Assembly: GCA_964500225.1 (NCBI GenBank) | Contig: CAZCOA010000014.1 | Coordinates: 1 to 55,724 of the forward strand | DNA from: JAAYDY01 sp964500225 | GTDB lineage: Bacteria > Planctomycetota > Phycisphaerae > FEN-1346 > JAACEH01 | Reading direction: 5' to 3' | Length of the DNA: 55,724 bases | Part shown: piece after piece, positions 1 through 7,818 of the stretch | How positions within the stretch are numbered: position 1 is the first letter of the stretch | How the letters are laid out: every line of letters begins with the position of its first letter | Position numbers and translations under genes: made by a program | Notes under the pieces: model-generated | What the model saw: only the letters and a program-made list of their open reading frames with translations | Databases searched by the model: none | What the model was told of the DNA's origin: nothing

Positions 1-7
1 GGCTCAT
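1..7 (-). CDS. possible 5' end of next gene in the acyl-ACP operon (partial)
   Basis: An ATG followed by AGC reads out of the left edge on the minus strand, about 50 nt after the stop of the ketosynthase-like gene. A weak purine-rich stretch (AAGAG) lies just upstream. Only two codons are visible, so nothing can be said of the product. In operons of this type a catalytically complete ketosynthase would be the expected partner, but that is inference. Confidence 0.25.
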
Positions 8-56
8 ACGCTCTTGCACCGCACACGCCCGGCCAATGCCGAACGCCTCAATGAAC

Positions 57-1388
57 TCAGGCTCTCCGAATAATCATCGCCGCCGTCTGACCGCCTACGG
101 CACTCGACAAGACCATTACCGTCTTCACCGTCGTCTCGACCGCCTTGCCGCGAACTGCCGCAATCCGGCACGCCGGATCCAGCCTGTCGCAATTGCGGAT
201 CGCAGGCACGGCGTGTCGATCCATCATCTCCAACGCCACGGCCACCGAGATCGGTCCATGCGGACTTCCCACGTTGCCCATGCCGCCGGCAAACGTCGTC
301 ACCGGAACGTCTTCGCCGAGCACCCGCGCCACGGCGTTTGCCTCCGCAAGATCCTCGCCCGGCACGGCCGCTCCGCGAGCCACCACCACGTCGATCTCCC
401 GCGGCGACATCCCCGCATCCCGCAGCGCTGCGGTCATAGCGAGGGCCATCCCGCGGCCTTCCGTTTCCGACTCGTTCGGCAGGCTCGTCGCACAACTGCA
501 TCCGAATCCGGCCACCACCGCGCGGACCTTCGCCCCGCGGGCCGCCGCATGGCCGGCCGATTCCAGCACGATAGTGCATGCCGCCTCGCCGCAGGCATAT
601 CCATCGCGGTCCACGTCGAACGGGCGATGGGCATCCTGCGGCCGGTCGTTGAAGCGCGTCGTCGCCTTGCCCAGCAGCGTATGACGCAGCATCGACGTTG
701 GATTGATGCGCGACTCCGCCGCGCCGGTCAGCATGATGTCCGCCGTGCCCCGAGCCACATGCCGCGCAGCCTCCCCCACGGCCAGCAATCCGCCCGCGTC
801 GTTGCACGTGATCGAGTTGCTCGGGCCCTGGCAGTCCCAGATGATCCCCACGTGGCAGGCCAGCATATTCGGCAGGTACCGCAACAGCCACAGCGGATAC
901 ATCAGCGGAATGCCGTGGCTGCCCCAACGCGCGATGCTGACCTCGCCATGCTCGTCAAGGCTTGCGGCAGTAGCGGCGGCCAGGCTCTCCAGGTCGCACG
1001 GAATGAATCCGGCGCCATAGACGATTCCCAACCGCGTGTGGTCCACCGTCGGCAGCACCTGCGCATTGGCCGGATCGCCCGGTTCGAATCCGGCGTCCTC
1101 GATGGCCGGCCCCGCCGAGCCCACCGCCAACTGAATGTCGCGAGCCATCACCTTGGCGTTCTTGCGGAGATAGCGAACCTGATCCTTCCGCATCCCGCGC
1201 GTCAGATCGGCGTCCGCCGGCAGCACGCCGACCGCCCGACTGGCAAACGCCGTCGTGTCGAATCCGGCCTCCAGTCCCACCGCCGATCGCCCTGCCAGCG
1301 CCGCCTCGAACACTTCCGAAGCCGTCTGGCCCAGGGGCGTCAGCAGCCCGCTACCGGTTATCACCACGTCTCGTTCCTGGTGTTTCAC
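57..1388 (-). CDS. ketosynthase-fold protein lacking the catalytic triad (chain-length-factor-like)
   Basis: The product (443 aa) has the FabF/KAS-II thiolase fold from end to end. It aligns without gaps to FabF across the nucleophile elbow (GPSNSITCNDAGG), the RPFDVDRDG block and the C-terminal catalytic region. The FabF active-site Cys position is Asp197, the first catalytic His is Arg338 (in VVARGAA, normally NAHGTST), the conserved Lys is Ala367 and the second catalytic His is Asn372. It therefore should not condense by itself, and probably serves as a chain-length-factor-like partner of a true ketosynthase. The GTG start at 1388 is chosen because GGAAAG lies about 7 nt upstream; an ATG at 1415 is the alternative. 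It is the fourth gene of a minus-strand operon with dehydratase B directly upstream. The family is secure; the role is inferred. Confidence 0.85.
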   Translation of the reverse strand: MKHQERDVVITGSGLLTPLGQTASEVFEAALAGRSAVGLEAGFDTTAFASRAVGVLPADADLTRGMRKDQVRYLRKNAKVMARDIQLAVGSAGPAIEDAGFEPGDPANAQVLPTVDHTRLGIVYGAGFIPCDLESLAAATAASLDEHGEVSIARWGSHGIPLMYPLWLLRYLPNMLACHVGIIWDCQGPSNSITCNDAGGLLAVGEAARHVARGTADIMLTGAAESRINPTSMLRHTLLGKATTRFNDRPQDAHRPFDVDRDGYACGEAACTIVLESAGHAAARGAKVRAVVAGFGCSCATSLPNESETEGRGMALAMTAALRDAGMSPREIDVVVARGAAVPGEDLAEANAVARVLGEDVPVTTFAGGMGNVGSPHGPISVAVALEMMDRHAVPAIRNCDRLDPACRIAAVRGKAVETTVKTVMVLSSAVGGQTAAMIIRRA

Positions 1389-1416
1389 GTCTGCTTTCCA
1401 GCCTGGATCGTCCAAT

Positions 1417-1917
1417 TCACTTGTCGCCGTCGGCGGTAGCGAACTGCTGCGCCAACTCTCGCATTCTCAGCAACTCGACGAAATCCGCCGAGAACACGAA
1501 ATTGTCGGCCCCGAAGTCCTCCCCCGACATGTTCTTGTCGAGATGAACAAACATCAGCTCGATCTCGGCCACCAACTGCCCGTCGCACGTGATCGTGCCC
1601 CGGATGCTCGCCCCTTCCGGGCGGATTTCGTCCACCACCTCGGCATGATAGACAATCTGATCCCCCGGCCGCACCAGGCGATGAAACGTCGCCCGGCCGA
1701 TCTTCGCCAGGATCACCTTCTCCTCGAAGTTGAACGCCTGCCCCACCAGAACGCCGCCGGTCTGGGCCATGCCCTCGATCATCAACGATTGTGGATGAAT
1801 AGGATACCCGGGAAAATGGTCATGGACATGCTCCTCGGCCAGCGACACGTTCTTGACGGCCGTGGCCGACTTGCCCGGCTGAAAACCGATGAACCGATCG
1901 ACCCAGAACCAACGCAT
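1417..1917 (-). CDS. FabZ-like hotdog 3-hydroxyacyl-ACP dehydratase (B)
   Basis: A 166-aa single-hotdog protein of the FabA/FabZ family, which dehydrates 3-hydroxyacyl-ACP to trans-2-enoyl-ACP. The active-site block HDHFPGYPIHPQSLMIEGMAQ carries the catalytic His34 and Glu48 at FabZ spacing. It is a paralogue of the dehydratase at 2551-3039: both begin with a short VDRF/TDRV stretch and share AVKN.SLAEE before the HxxFP motif. The ATG at 1917 is chosen because GGAG sits 7 nt upstream, and translation from an earlier start would add a poorly conserved leader. The gene lies between the acyl carrier protein gene (a 137-nt gap with strong hairpins) and the ketosynthase-like gene, which it touches. 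Substrate chain length cannot be read from sequence. Confidence 0.85.
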   Translation of the reverse strand: MRWFWVDRFIGFQPGKSATAVKNVSLAEEHVHDHFPGYPIHPQSLMIEGMAQTGGVLVGQAFNFEEKVILAKIGRATFHRLVRPGDQIVYHAEVVDEIRPEGASIRGTITCDGQLVAEIELMFVHLDKNMSGEDFGADNFVFSADFVELLRMRELAQQFATADGDK

Positions 1918-1947
1918 GTCGCGACTCCAGCTACCCCACACTAAAGA

Positions 1948-2006
1948 CCGAAACCCAACAGCCCATCGACGCCGCCCTATCACGACGCCAATGCTTTGGG
2001 TTTCGG
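1948..2006 (-). other. intercistronic inverted repeat, 11-bp perfect arms
   Basis: CCGAAACCCAA at 1948-1958 is exactly complementary to TTGGGTTTCGG at 1996-2006, with a 37-nt loop. It lies in the acyl carrier protein to dehydratase B gap, and no T-run follows on the minus strand. It is probably an mRNA structure rather than a terminator. Confidence 0.6.
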
Positions 2007-2016
2007 CCCGTACCAG

Positions 2017-2037
2017 GCCGCGGCCGGCGGCCGCGGC
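2017..2037 (-). other. GC hairpin just after the acyl carrier protein stop codon
   Basis: GCCGCGGCC at 2017-2025 and GGCCGCGGC at 2029-2037 form a perfect 9-bp all-GC stem with a 3-nt loop. It starts 17 nt after the acyl carrier protein stop. Without a U-tract it would more likely stabilise the 3' end of the upstream message, or cause partial termination. Confidence 0.6.
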
Positions 2038-2054
2038 GACTCGATGCTTTCAGG

Positions 2055-2453
2055 TCAGTTCGCCGCCCCGGACACCTTCGATTCGATGTACTTGCAGATC
2101 ATCCCCACCGTGAACAGATTGTTCACGTTCTGCACGTCGGGATTCTTCTGGAACTCCGTCAGGTCCGCGTGCGGCATCCGCTTGCGGAGCTCCGACAGGC
2201 CCGCCTCCGTCAACTTGCCGTTCTGAACGTACTGCTCGTCGGTGAACAGGTTGTCCGGGAACAGGTCGCCCCGGGGAATCTTGATCCCAAACTCCTTCTC
2301 GAGCCGGAACACGATGTCCAGGAAGTCGATCGACTCGGCTCCCAAATCGCCGGTCAACGTGGCCTCGGGGGTCACTTCGTCCTCGTCCACGCCCAGGGCG
2401 CCGACCATCGCTTCACGAACCTTTTCGAAAATCTCCTCCGGACTCAAAGCCAT
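2055..2453 (-). CDS. acyl carrier protein with an insertion before the last helix
   Basis: A 132-aa acyl carrier protein, compared with about 75-85 aa for housekeeping AcpP. The phosphopantetheine attachment site is Ser41 in DLGAESIDFLD, followed by the acidic helix II (IVFRLEKEFGIKI). After residue 60 a segment of about 45 residues (roughly 62-108, with NLFTDEQYVQNGKL and a charged helix ELRKRM) precedes the terminal helix (VGMICKYIESKV) that in ordinary carriers follows almost directly. The ATG at 2453 is set by GGAGG 8 nt upstream. The gene sits between two FabZ-like dehydratases and is followed by a GC hairpin. It is expected to carry growing acyl chains for this operon's enzymes. The insertion may be a partner-recognition surface; that is inference. 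Confidence 0.88.
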   Translation of the reverse strand: MALSPEEIFEKVREAMVGALGVDEDEVTPEATLTGDLGAESIDFLDIVFRLEKEFGIKIPRGDLFPDNLFTDEQYVQNGKLTEAGLSELRKRMPHADLTEFQKNPDVQNVNNLFTVGMICKYIESKVSGAAN

Positions 2454-2515
2454 GCGAATAACCTCCAGACGCGTTTCCTGATTCTCTTCTGTCTTGTCAC
2501 CCTTCGTCCGTGTCC

Positions 2516-2535
2516 CGGCCGGTTGCCGCCGGCCG
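2516..2535 (-). other. GC hairpin after dehydratase A stop codon
   Basis: CGGCCGG (2516-2522) and CCGGCCG (2529-2535) form a perfect 7-bp stem with a 6-nt loop, 16 nt past the dehydratase A stop and upstream of the carrier protein's ribosome site. Together with the hairpin at 2017-2037 it brackets the carrier cistron. Confidence 0.5.
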
Positions 2536-2550
2536 ACCCACCTGCTGTCT

Positions 2551-3039
2551 CTACGATATCGAAGCGGCTCGCGGCGCAATCAGCGACCAACGGCCACGCA
2601 TCGTTTCCACCAGACGCCGATCCGTCGCCGCCAAGGACGAGTCCTCATCGGCCAGATTGAACGCTCGAAGCGTAAACCGCCCTTGAACGTTTGTCTGCTC
2701 GCCGCTCGCCCCGACGCCCTTGAAGCTCCACAGGCCGTCGTCGTCCCGCTTCACCAGCTCCACTTCCACCCGCATCTGGGTCCCTGGACGGAAGAACGCC
2801 CCGTACTTGATGTTCCGCGCCTCCTGCAATACGACCATGCTCTGGGCAAAATCGGTCGTCAACCGCTGCAACCACGCTGCGGCCTGAATCATCGCCTCGA
2901 ACATCAACACCCCCGGAAGCACCGGGTAGGACGGAAAGTGGTCCTGAAGGTACTCCTCGGCCAGCGACAGGTTCTTCACCGCCACCAGACGCTTGCCGGC
3001 TTCCAGTTCGAGAACTCGATCCGTCAGATAGAATTTCAT
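2551..3039 (-). CDS. FabZ-like hotdog 3-hydroxyacyl-ACP dehydratase (A)
   Basis: A 162-aa single-hotdog protein and the first gene of the acyl-ACP operon. The catalytic block is LQDHFPSYPVLPGVLMFEAM, with His34 and Glu48. The PVLPG form is closer to canonical FabZ than the paralogue at 1417-1917, which has PIHPQ. The C-terminal half contains the hotdog strand motif IKYGAFFRPGTQMRVEVEL. The ATG at 3039 is taken because MKFYLTDRV aligns with the start of the paralogue; the ribosome site is weak. Two dehydratases with one carrier protein argue for a dedicated acyl or polyene synthase rather than a duplicated housekeeping gene. A promoter candidate lies at 3138-3166. Confidence 0.85.
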   Translation of the reverse strand: MKFYLTDRVLELEAGKRLVAVKNLSLAEEYLQDHFPSYPVLPGVLMFEAMIQAAAWLQRLTTDFAQSMVVLQEARNIKYGAFFRPGTQMRVEVELVKRDDDGLWSFKGVGASGEQTNVQGRFTLRAFNLADEDSSLAATDRRLVETMRGRWSLIAPRAASIS

Positions 3040-3137
3040 CCTGCACTCGTGACCGGGGAAGTATTGTAACAGCCGTCGTCGGCAATGCCACAGTTTTCCG
3101 GTCGGCCCCAAAGCCAACCCCTGAGCGACGCAAAACT

Positions 3138-3166
3138 AGCATAGCCCATGAGCCTTTGCAAGCCAA
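3138..3166 (-). promoter_or_regulatory. candidate sigma70-type promoter of the acyl-ACP operon
   Basis: On the minus strand TTGGCT and TATGCT are separated by 17 nt, giving a predicted leader of about 90 nt before dehydratase A. Hexamers are 4/6 matches each, so this is a pattern match only. Confidence 0.45.
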
Positions 3167-3303
3167 AAACGCCCCCTTGTTGGGAAGCGCCCCAGACATC
3201 GTGAACCCCTTGCGAAGAGAATGATCTATTTGGGGAAGGCGTGGCGAAAGCCGTTGGAGAAGGTTTTGAGGAGGACCAGGACCGGCGAATCCCCCAAAAC
3301 AGA

Positions 3304-3380
3304 TGACACATGGGCCGGCCCTCGCCGGAATTGACGTTGACCTAACGGACACTCCCGGAAAAGGCCGGCGCCATGTGTCA
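3304..3380 (-). terminator. long inverted repeat, candidate terminator of the subtilase-like gene
   Basis: TGACACATGGGCCGGC (3304-3319) pairs with 3364-3380 apart from one extra base, giving a 16-bp stem with a 44-nt loop. On the minus strand the second arm is followed by TCTGTTTTG, and the structure begins 40 nt past the protease stop. The long loop is atypical, so a REP- or MITE-like element is an alternative. Confidence 0.45.
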
Positions 3381-3420
3381 CACGCGATATGCCCCTCTCA
3401 CGGCCGAGAGGCAAGACTCA

Positions 3421-5172
3421 TCATCGTCGCTGCCGCCGCGAACACGATCTCAACAATGACACCATGCCCAGAACCACCATCGCCGCCGTCCCCGGTTCGG
3501 GAACGGTCCACCACGCCAGAGAGTACGCCGTGTTGTTCACCCCGGACAATCCCGCGACGCTGATAACCCAGTCTCCTGCGATGCCCGCATTGATCAGCGG
3601 GATGTGAAGGTGCTCGACGTTGTATGTGCCGTTGGACTCCGCATACAGAGAACCGCAGTAATAGACCCGAAGCGCCAGATCGGGGATAGGTTGGGCGGTG
3701 AACGAGTCGCCATAGTATTCCAGATACCCAGGGGTCGATCCGCTGTCGGTCCAGGCAATAGGCCGATCCCACACCAGGGTCGCCGTCAGGAAGACATACG
3801 GCTCCAAAGATGCGTTCAGCACATAGTTGTTCGACGACGCATTGGATGCCAGCGCACCGATATCCCATCCGATGACCCCGACCTGACCGGGTCCCTGACG
3901 ACCACCGTCCAACTGAATCAACGCCCGGCGCGCGTCCGCCACGCCGGCCCCGACTTCGTCATCCAAGGGGGCTTGGGTGGTGAACACGCCGTTCGCATAC
4001 GACCACTCCGAAGGCGTCCACTCGGTCGTCTTCGGTGCTGTGGCGTAGGAGCCGGAACGGAAATTCGTTCCATTGAGGTAATTGCCATCCGACACCTGAT
4101 TGCCGCTATAATCGGACGCGTAGGGATAGCCGTCTTCGGGAGTCACGATATTCCGCTTGCGGGCGGAATTCATGATAATCGCCTTGATGGCCAGATGATT
4201 CGACTGCCCCGCCGTACCGAGCTCAAGTCCCGGCGTCGTCGGCGTGCCCTGCTGCAAGAGAGCAGCAATGCCTGTGACGTGGGGCGCGGAATAACTGGTC
4301 CCCGAGCCGCCACCGCCGCCGGCCACAGTCACCGTACCAGGAGCTACCACCTCCGGCTTCGGCCGCCAGTTGACTGTTGAGCCACTTTCCCCATAGACCA
4401 GATAATCGCTATAGGAGGCTCGCGCACGGAAAGTCGAGTCCACTGCTCCCACAGTTAACCCGTTGTAAAAATCCCACGGTTTGTCAATCTGTGACCCATC
4501 ATTCCCCGCAGCGCCGACGATGAGCGTATCGAAGGCGCGAATGTGGTAATCAAAGATCATGGCAGCCGTGCTCGTCCCGTTATCGTTATCCGCACCGCTG
4601 ACACCCATGCTGAAATGGAACAAGGCCACGCCATGTCCCCGATACAGCCAATCGACTGAACTGAACCATTGGCTGTAGCTACTCGCGGCACCGGAATAGA
4701 CCATGGCCGCAGGCGCCACCCCTGTGTACGTCGCGTTGGAATCGGCTATAATCTTGGCCACGTTGGCGGTGTGAGTCGGATTATTTTGATAGTAGGGGGC
4801 GTCGGTCGGATCGGACATCACTACGCCACTGGTGTTTCTGAAGTTCAAAATCTTGATCAGCCGCCCTTCTTCGTCCAAGTTGACAAGGCCGGGGTTGATG
4901 TTGGAGAATTCTATGACCCCCACTTTCACGCCGCTGCCCGTGGCCAAAGCATGGGCCGCAGCATGGTTGTTGCCCGCCGGAGTCTTGGACTTGTCAAGTG
5001 CGTACGCCCTGGACACCACCTGAGGTGACAAAACGACAAGAGCGACCCCGATAGTCGCTCCCAACCAACGCAACAACCTCCCGACGCATCCGTCGCCGAA
5101 TGAGCCCCCTACGCCATACACCCGTTCCATCGATTCGCTTCGCCCCAAGCAATGCACAGTGATATGTTCCAT
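3421..5172 (-). CDS. secreted subtilisin-like (S8 family) protein with PEP-CTERM anchor
   Basis: A 583-aa exported protein. A basic N-terminus and a hydrophobic run (about 38-50) end in AYA|LD, a likely signal peptidase site after residue 58. The S8 domain spans roughly 80-330: His134 in NPTHTANVAKII, the oxyanion Asn224 in GAAGND and the nucleophile Ser293 in GTSYSAPH. The first triad position is Glu88 in VGVIEFSN, where subtilases have Asp (VIDTG). The C-terminus carries VPEPG, a short hydrophobic stretch and an Arg-rich tail, the PEP-CTERM signal for exosortase sorting. The ATG at 5172 is preceded by AGGGGG at good spacing. It would be exported and then surface-anchored or released. Activity is uncertain because of the Asp-to-Glu change. 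Confidence 0.87.
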   Translation of the reverse strand: MEHITVHCLGRSESMERVYGVGGSFGDGCVGRLLRWLGATIGVALVVLSPQVVSRAYALDKSKTPAGNNHAAAHALATGSGVKVGVIEFSNINPGLVNLDEEGRLIKILNFRNTSGVVMSDPTDAPYYQNNPTHTANVAKIIADSNATYTGVAPAAMVYSGAASSYSQWFSSVDWLYRGHGVALFHFSMGVSGADNDNGTSTAAMIFDYHIRAFDTLIVGAAGNDGSQIDKPWDFYNGLTVGAVDSTFRARASYSDYLVYGESGSTVNWRPKPEVVAPGTVTVAGGGGGSGTSYSAPHVTGIAALLQQGTPTTPGLELGTAGQSNHLAIKAIIMNSARKRNIVTPEDGYPYASDYSGNQVSDGNYLNGTNFRSGSYATAPKTTEWTPSEWSYANGVFTTQAPLDDEVGAGVADARRALIQLDGGRQGPGQVGVIGWDIGALASNASSNNYVLNASLEPYVFLTATLVWDRPIAWTDSGSTPGYLEYYGDSFTAQPIPDLALRVYYCGSLYAESNGTYNVEHLHIPLINAGIAGDWVISVAGLSGVNNTAYSLAWWTVPEPGTAAMVVLGMVSLLRSCSRRQRR

Positions 5173-5262
5173 GCCTGTATCCCCCTTTCCCCTCACTGGA
5201 ACACACTGATCCATTTTAATATGACTCAAGGGAGATGGCAACTTCGGCAAGAGAAATTCTAC

Positions 5263-7818
5263 TTAAAGCGATCGCATGAACGATGTCAGAACCGAACTTG
5301 TTTCGTCCGCCGCTTCATCCAGCAATTCAATGCGGAAAAAACGCACACCCAGCCCTCTAAGCCTTCTAGCGTCACTGGTATCATTTCGAACCGCGGCTGC
5401 ATAGACCGTATTGCGGCACCCGCCATCGGCCCGAACCGGCATCGACTCCCCGCGGCGATCCAATGACAACTTATGATGACGGCATGGTTGTCCACAGTCC
5501 TGACAGTTGCGGCCGCCCGAAAGGCGTGACGCGAAGAGGCAGTGTTCCGTGTGAAACATCGCCTCACGACCATAGATCACCACCTCCAGATGCCCGGCCG
5601 GCACCCGCCCCGCCAGTGCCGCCAATCGGTTGCCGTCCAGTTCCACCGCCGGCGTCACCCTGTCCACCGACCAGCCGGCCAGCACGCCCACCGTCAGCTC
5701 GTTTGCCGCATTCAGTGAAGCATCGGCCACTAAGACCGTCTCCGGCGACCACTGCCGACACAACGACAGGCTGCCCAGGTTCCGTATCAGCACCGCGTCC
5801 GGCCGCGACTCCAGCAGGGTTCGCAGCACCCCCTCTTCCCCTGCCCTCAGAATCCGGCGCGTCGCCGGCCCTGACGGCACGCCCTCGCGACGGCATTGCT
5901 CCATGGCGCGACAGGCGTCTGACGTATCTCGAAAATCCACATAGACCATCGCCAGCCCGCAACCAGCGCCGGTCTTGTGCCACGCGATCGCCGCCTCCAA
6001 CTGCGGCTCCGTCCGAACCAGGACACAAAGGCGCGGAGACGAGTCGGCATCGGATCCGACGCTGTGTGGCCAAACCCTACAGGCACCGCGTGCATGGTCC
6101 AACGCCTCCGGATCGGCCACAGCGTGCATCGCTGCGGCGGTCCGCTGCGCCATCAACGACTCGACCACCTCCCGCCGCAACCCGTTCAATACGCTTTTCG
6201 GAGCCATGACCGGCAATGTGTCCACCGGCCCGTTCGATCCGATGAGGCGCACCGTCGCCAATTCGAACGGCGTCCCGCCGAGCCGCGAGAACTGCTCCGC
6301 CACAAGTTCAGCCGTCAACGGGTGCTTGCGAGCCTCCCCTAAGGGCCCTGCCCACACGGCCGCCGCCTCGCGACCGTCACCGTCCACGGCTGACACATGC
6401 AGCGCACCGCCCGGCTCGCCTCGTACCTCGACCGTCAGTGCCGTGCGTCGAGCAGGTTCCACACGCGAGAACGTCTTCCGCAACTGTTTCTCCACCTGCG
6501 GATCGTCGTTCTTCCACAGCTCGGCCCCAAGCGGCACAGCCGACAGGTCGATCGTATCGAGGATAAATGATATCTCAGCCGTCTCCGAGTTCGACCCCGC
6601 GGCGGCCTTCCCTGTCGCGGCACGCGAAGTCCTCTTCTGCCTGCCCCGCGCAGCAGCCTGGCGGCCGACCTTCCCTTCCGCCGCGGCGCCGCCTTGCGCC
6701 CGCCACGGCCGCACATGAGCCACGCGGCCGCCCGCCTCGCCCAACGACGCCGCGCGCCCGTCGTCGATCACGATCCCGTCACCCGGTTTCAGCCCGGCGG
6801 CTCCGGGGCCGTCCATCGCAACGACCAGCCCCGCCCGCGTTCGCCCCACCACCGACCCGACGCGCAGGCCCCGGCTCTTCGGCGATTGGCCGTGAACCAA
6901 GTTCTGATGATCGACCCCATCCAGAAAACCGTGCGTAAATCCCCGCGAGAAACTCTGCTCGATCCCAGCCCGTTGCTGCGCATCCAGCACAAATGGTCGC
7001 CGGGCCAGCGCCGCATCCAGTGCCGCCCGGTACGCCCGCACCGCCGCCGCCACGTAGCGGGCATCCTTCAGCCGCCCCTCGATCTTCAGCGCCGCCACCC
7101 CAGCATCCACCAGGGCACGCACCCGATCGTACGCCGCCAGATCCTTCGGACACAACGGATACGGCGGCACACCCGCCAGAGGACGGCCATCGGCCACCAG
7201 ATCGTACGCCAGCCGACATGGCTGCGCGCAGAGACCACGGTTCGCACTGCGATCCATCAGCACGTGGCTGGCGTGGCACTGGCCGCTATAGCTGATGCAC
7301 AACGCTCCGTGAACGAACACCTCCAGCGGTATCGCGGTCGAACGCGCGATCATCGCTATCTCGTCGAGCGGCAGCTCACGCGCCAGAATCACCCGCGACA
7401 CGCCCAGTTCCTTCGCCAGGGCGACGCCCACCGGCTCCGTCAACGTCATCTGCGTCGAAGCATGCACCGGCAGCGACGGGACCATGCGGCGGATCAGCCC
7501 GGCCAGGCCGAGATCCTGGACAATCACCGCGTCGGCCCCGGCGCGGGCAATGGCCTCCACGAAGCCGGCGGCCCGCTCCAGTTCGTCGTCGAAAATCAGC
7601 GTATTGAACGTGATGTAGCCGCGCACGTTGTGGCAATGCAGCCAGGCGAGCGTCTCGGGAAGTTCTTCGAGAGTGAAGTTGGCGGCCCGCTTGCGAGCAT
7701 TGAAATCAGGGAGGCCGAAATACACCGCGTCCGCCCCGTTGGCCACGGCCGCGCGCAGACACTCCGCGTTCCCCGCGGGAGCGAGCAGTTCCGTTGGCCT
7801 GACGGGCGAAGTCTTCAC
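5263..7818 (-). CDS. peptidase U32 family protein with C-terminal DUF3656-like part (RlhA type)
   Basis: About 851 aa. The N-terminal TIM-barrel-like U32 domain begins ELLAPAGN and contains the family signature: FVHGALCISYSGQCHASH followed by RSANRGLCAQPCR, whose cysteines are typical of the iron-sulfur U32 proteins. The length and the downstream region (SRGLRVGSVVG, then a long C-terminal part) match the YdcP/RlhA group, which hydroxylates C2501 of 23S rRNA in E. coli, rather than the short TrhP or UbiU/V types. An Ala/Lys/Arg-rich linker lies around residues 380-415. The GTG at 7818 is preferred because AGGA is 7 nt upstream and the family homology starts immediately; ATGs at 7845 and further upstream are alternatives. 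The RlhA assignment is by length and architecture, so the substrate is inferred. Confidence 0.82.
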   Translation of the reverse strand: MKTSPVRPTELLAPAGNAECLRAAVANGADAVYFGLPDFNARKRAANFTLEELPETLAWLHCHNVRGYITFNTLIFDDELERAAGFVEAIARAGADAVIVQDLGLAGLIRRMVPSLPVHASTQMTLTEPVGVALAKELGVSRVILARELPLDEIAMIARSTAIPLEVFVHGALCISYSGQCHASHVLMDRSANRGLCAQPCRLAYDLVADGRPLAGVPPYPLCPKDLAAYDRVRALVDAGVAALKIEGRLKDARYVAAAVRAYRAALDAALARRPFVLDAQQRAGIEQSFSRGFTHGFLDGVDHQNLVHGQSPKSRGLRVGSVVGRTRAGLVVAMDGPGAAGLKPGDGIVIDDGRAASLGEAGGRVAHVRPWRAQGGAAAEGKVGRQAAARGRQKRTSRAATGKAAAGSNSETAEISFILDTIDLSAVPLGAELWKNDDPQVEKQLRKTFSRVEPARRTALTVEVRGEPGGALHVSAVDGDGREAAAVWAGPLGEARKHPLTAELVAEQFSRLGGTPFELATVRLIGSNGPVDTLPVMAPKSVLNGLRREVVESLMAQRTAAAMHAVADPEALDHARGACRVWPHSVGSDADSSPRLCVLVRTEPQLEAAIAWHKTGAGCGLAMVYVDFRDTSDACRAMEQCRREGVPSGPATRRILRAGEEGVLRTLLESRPDAVLIRNLGSLSLCRQWSPETVLVADASLNAANELTVGVLAGWSVDRVTPAVELDGNRLAALAGRVPAGHLEVVIYGREAMFHTEHCLFASRLSGGRNCQDCGQPCRHHKLSLDRRGESMPVRADGGCRNTVYAAAVRNDTSDARRLRGLGVRFFRIELLDEAADETSSVLTSFMRSL

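Larger units (their letters stand above)
3040..3420. other. intergenic region: operon promoter and large inverted repeat
   Basis: This 381-bp stretch separates the acyl-ACP operon from the subtilase-like gene; both are on the minus strand. It holds the promoter candidate at 3138-3166, a second isolated TACAAT-like -10 (3063-3068, minus strand), and the inverted repeat at 3304-3380. No credible open frame or known RNA was seen. Confidence 0.5.

Noticed and set aside
1078..1096. tRNA T-loop-like sequence GGTTCGAATCC
   Set aside because: It lies inside the ketosynthase-like coding sequence; the flanking bases do not give a full 5-bp T stem and no acceptor, D or anticodon arm can be drawn.
3393..3412. 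hairpin CCTCTC/GAGAGG as protease terminator
   Set aside because: A 6-bp stem without a U-tract; the larger inverted repeat just downstream is a better candidate.
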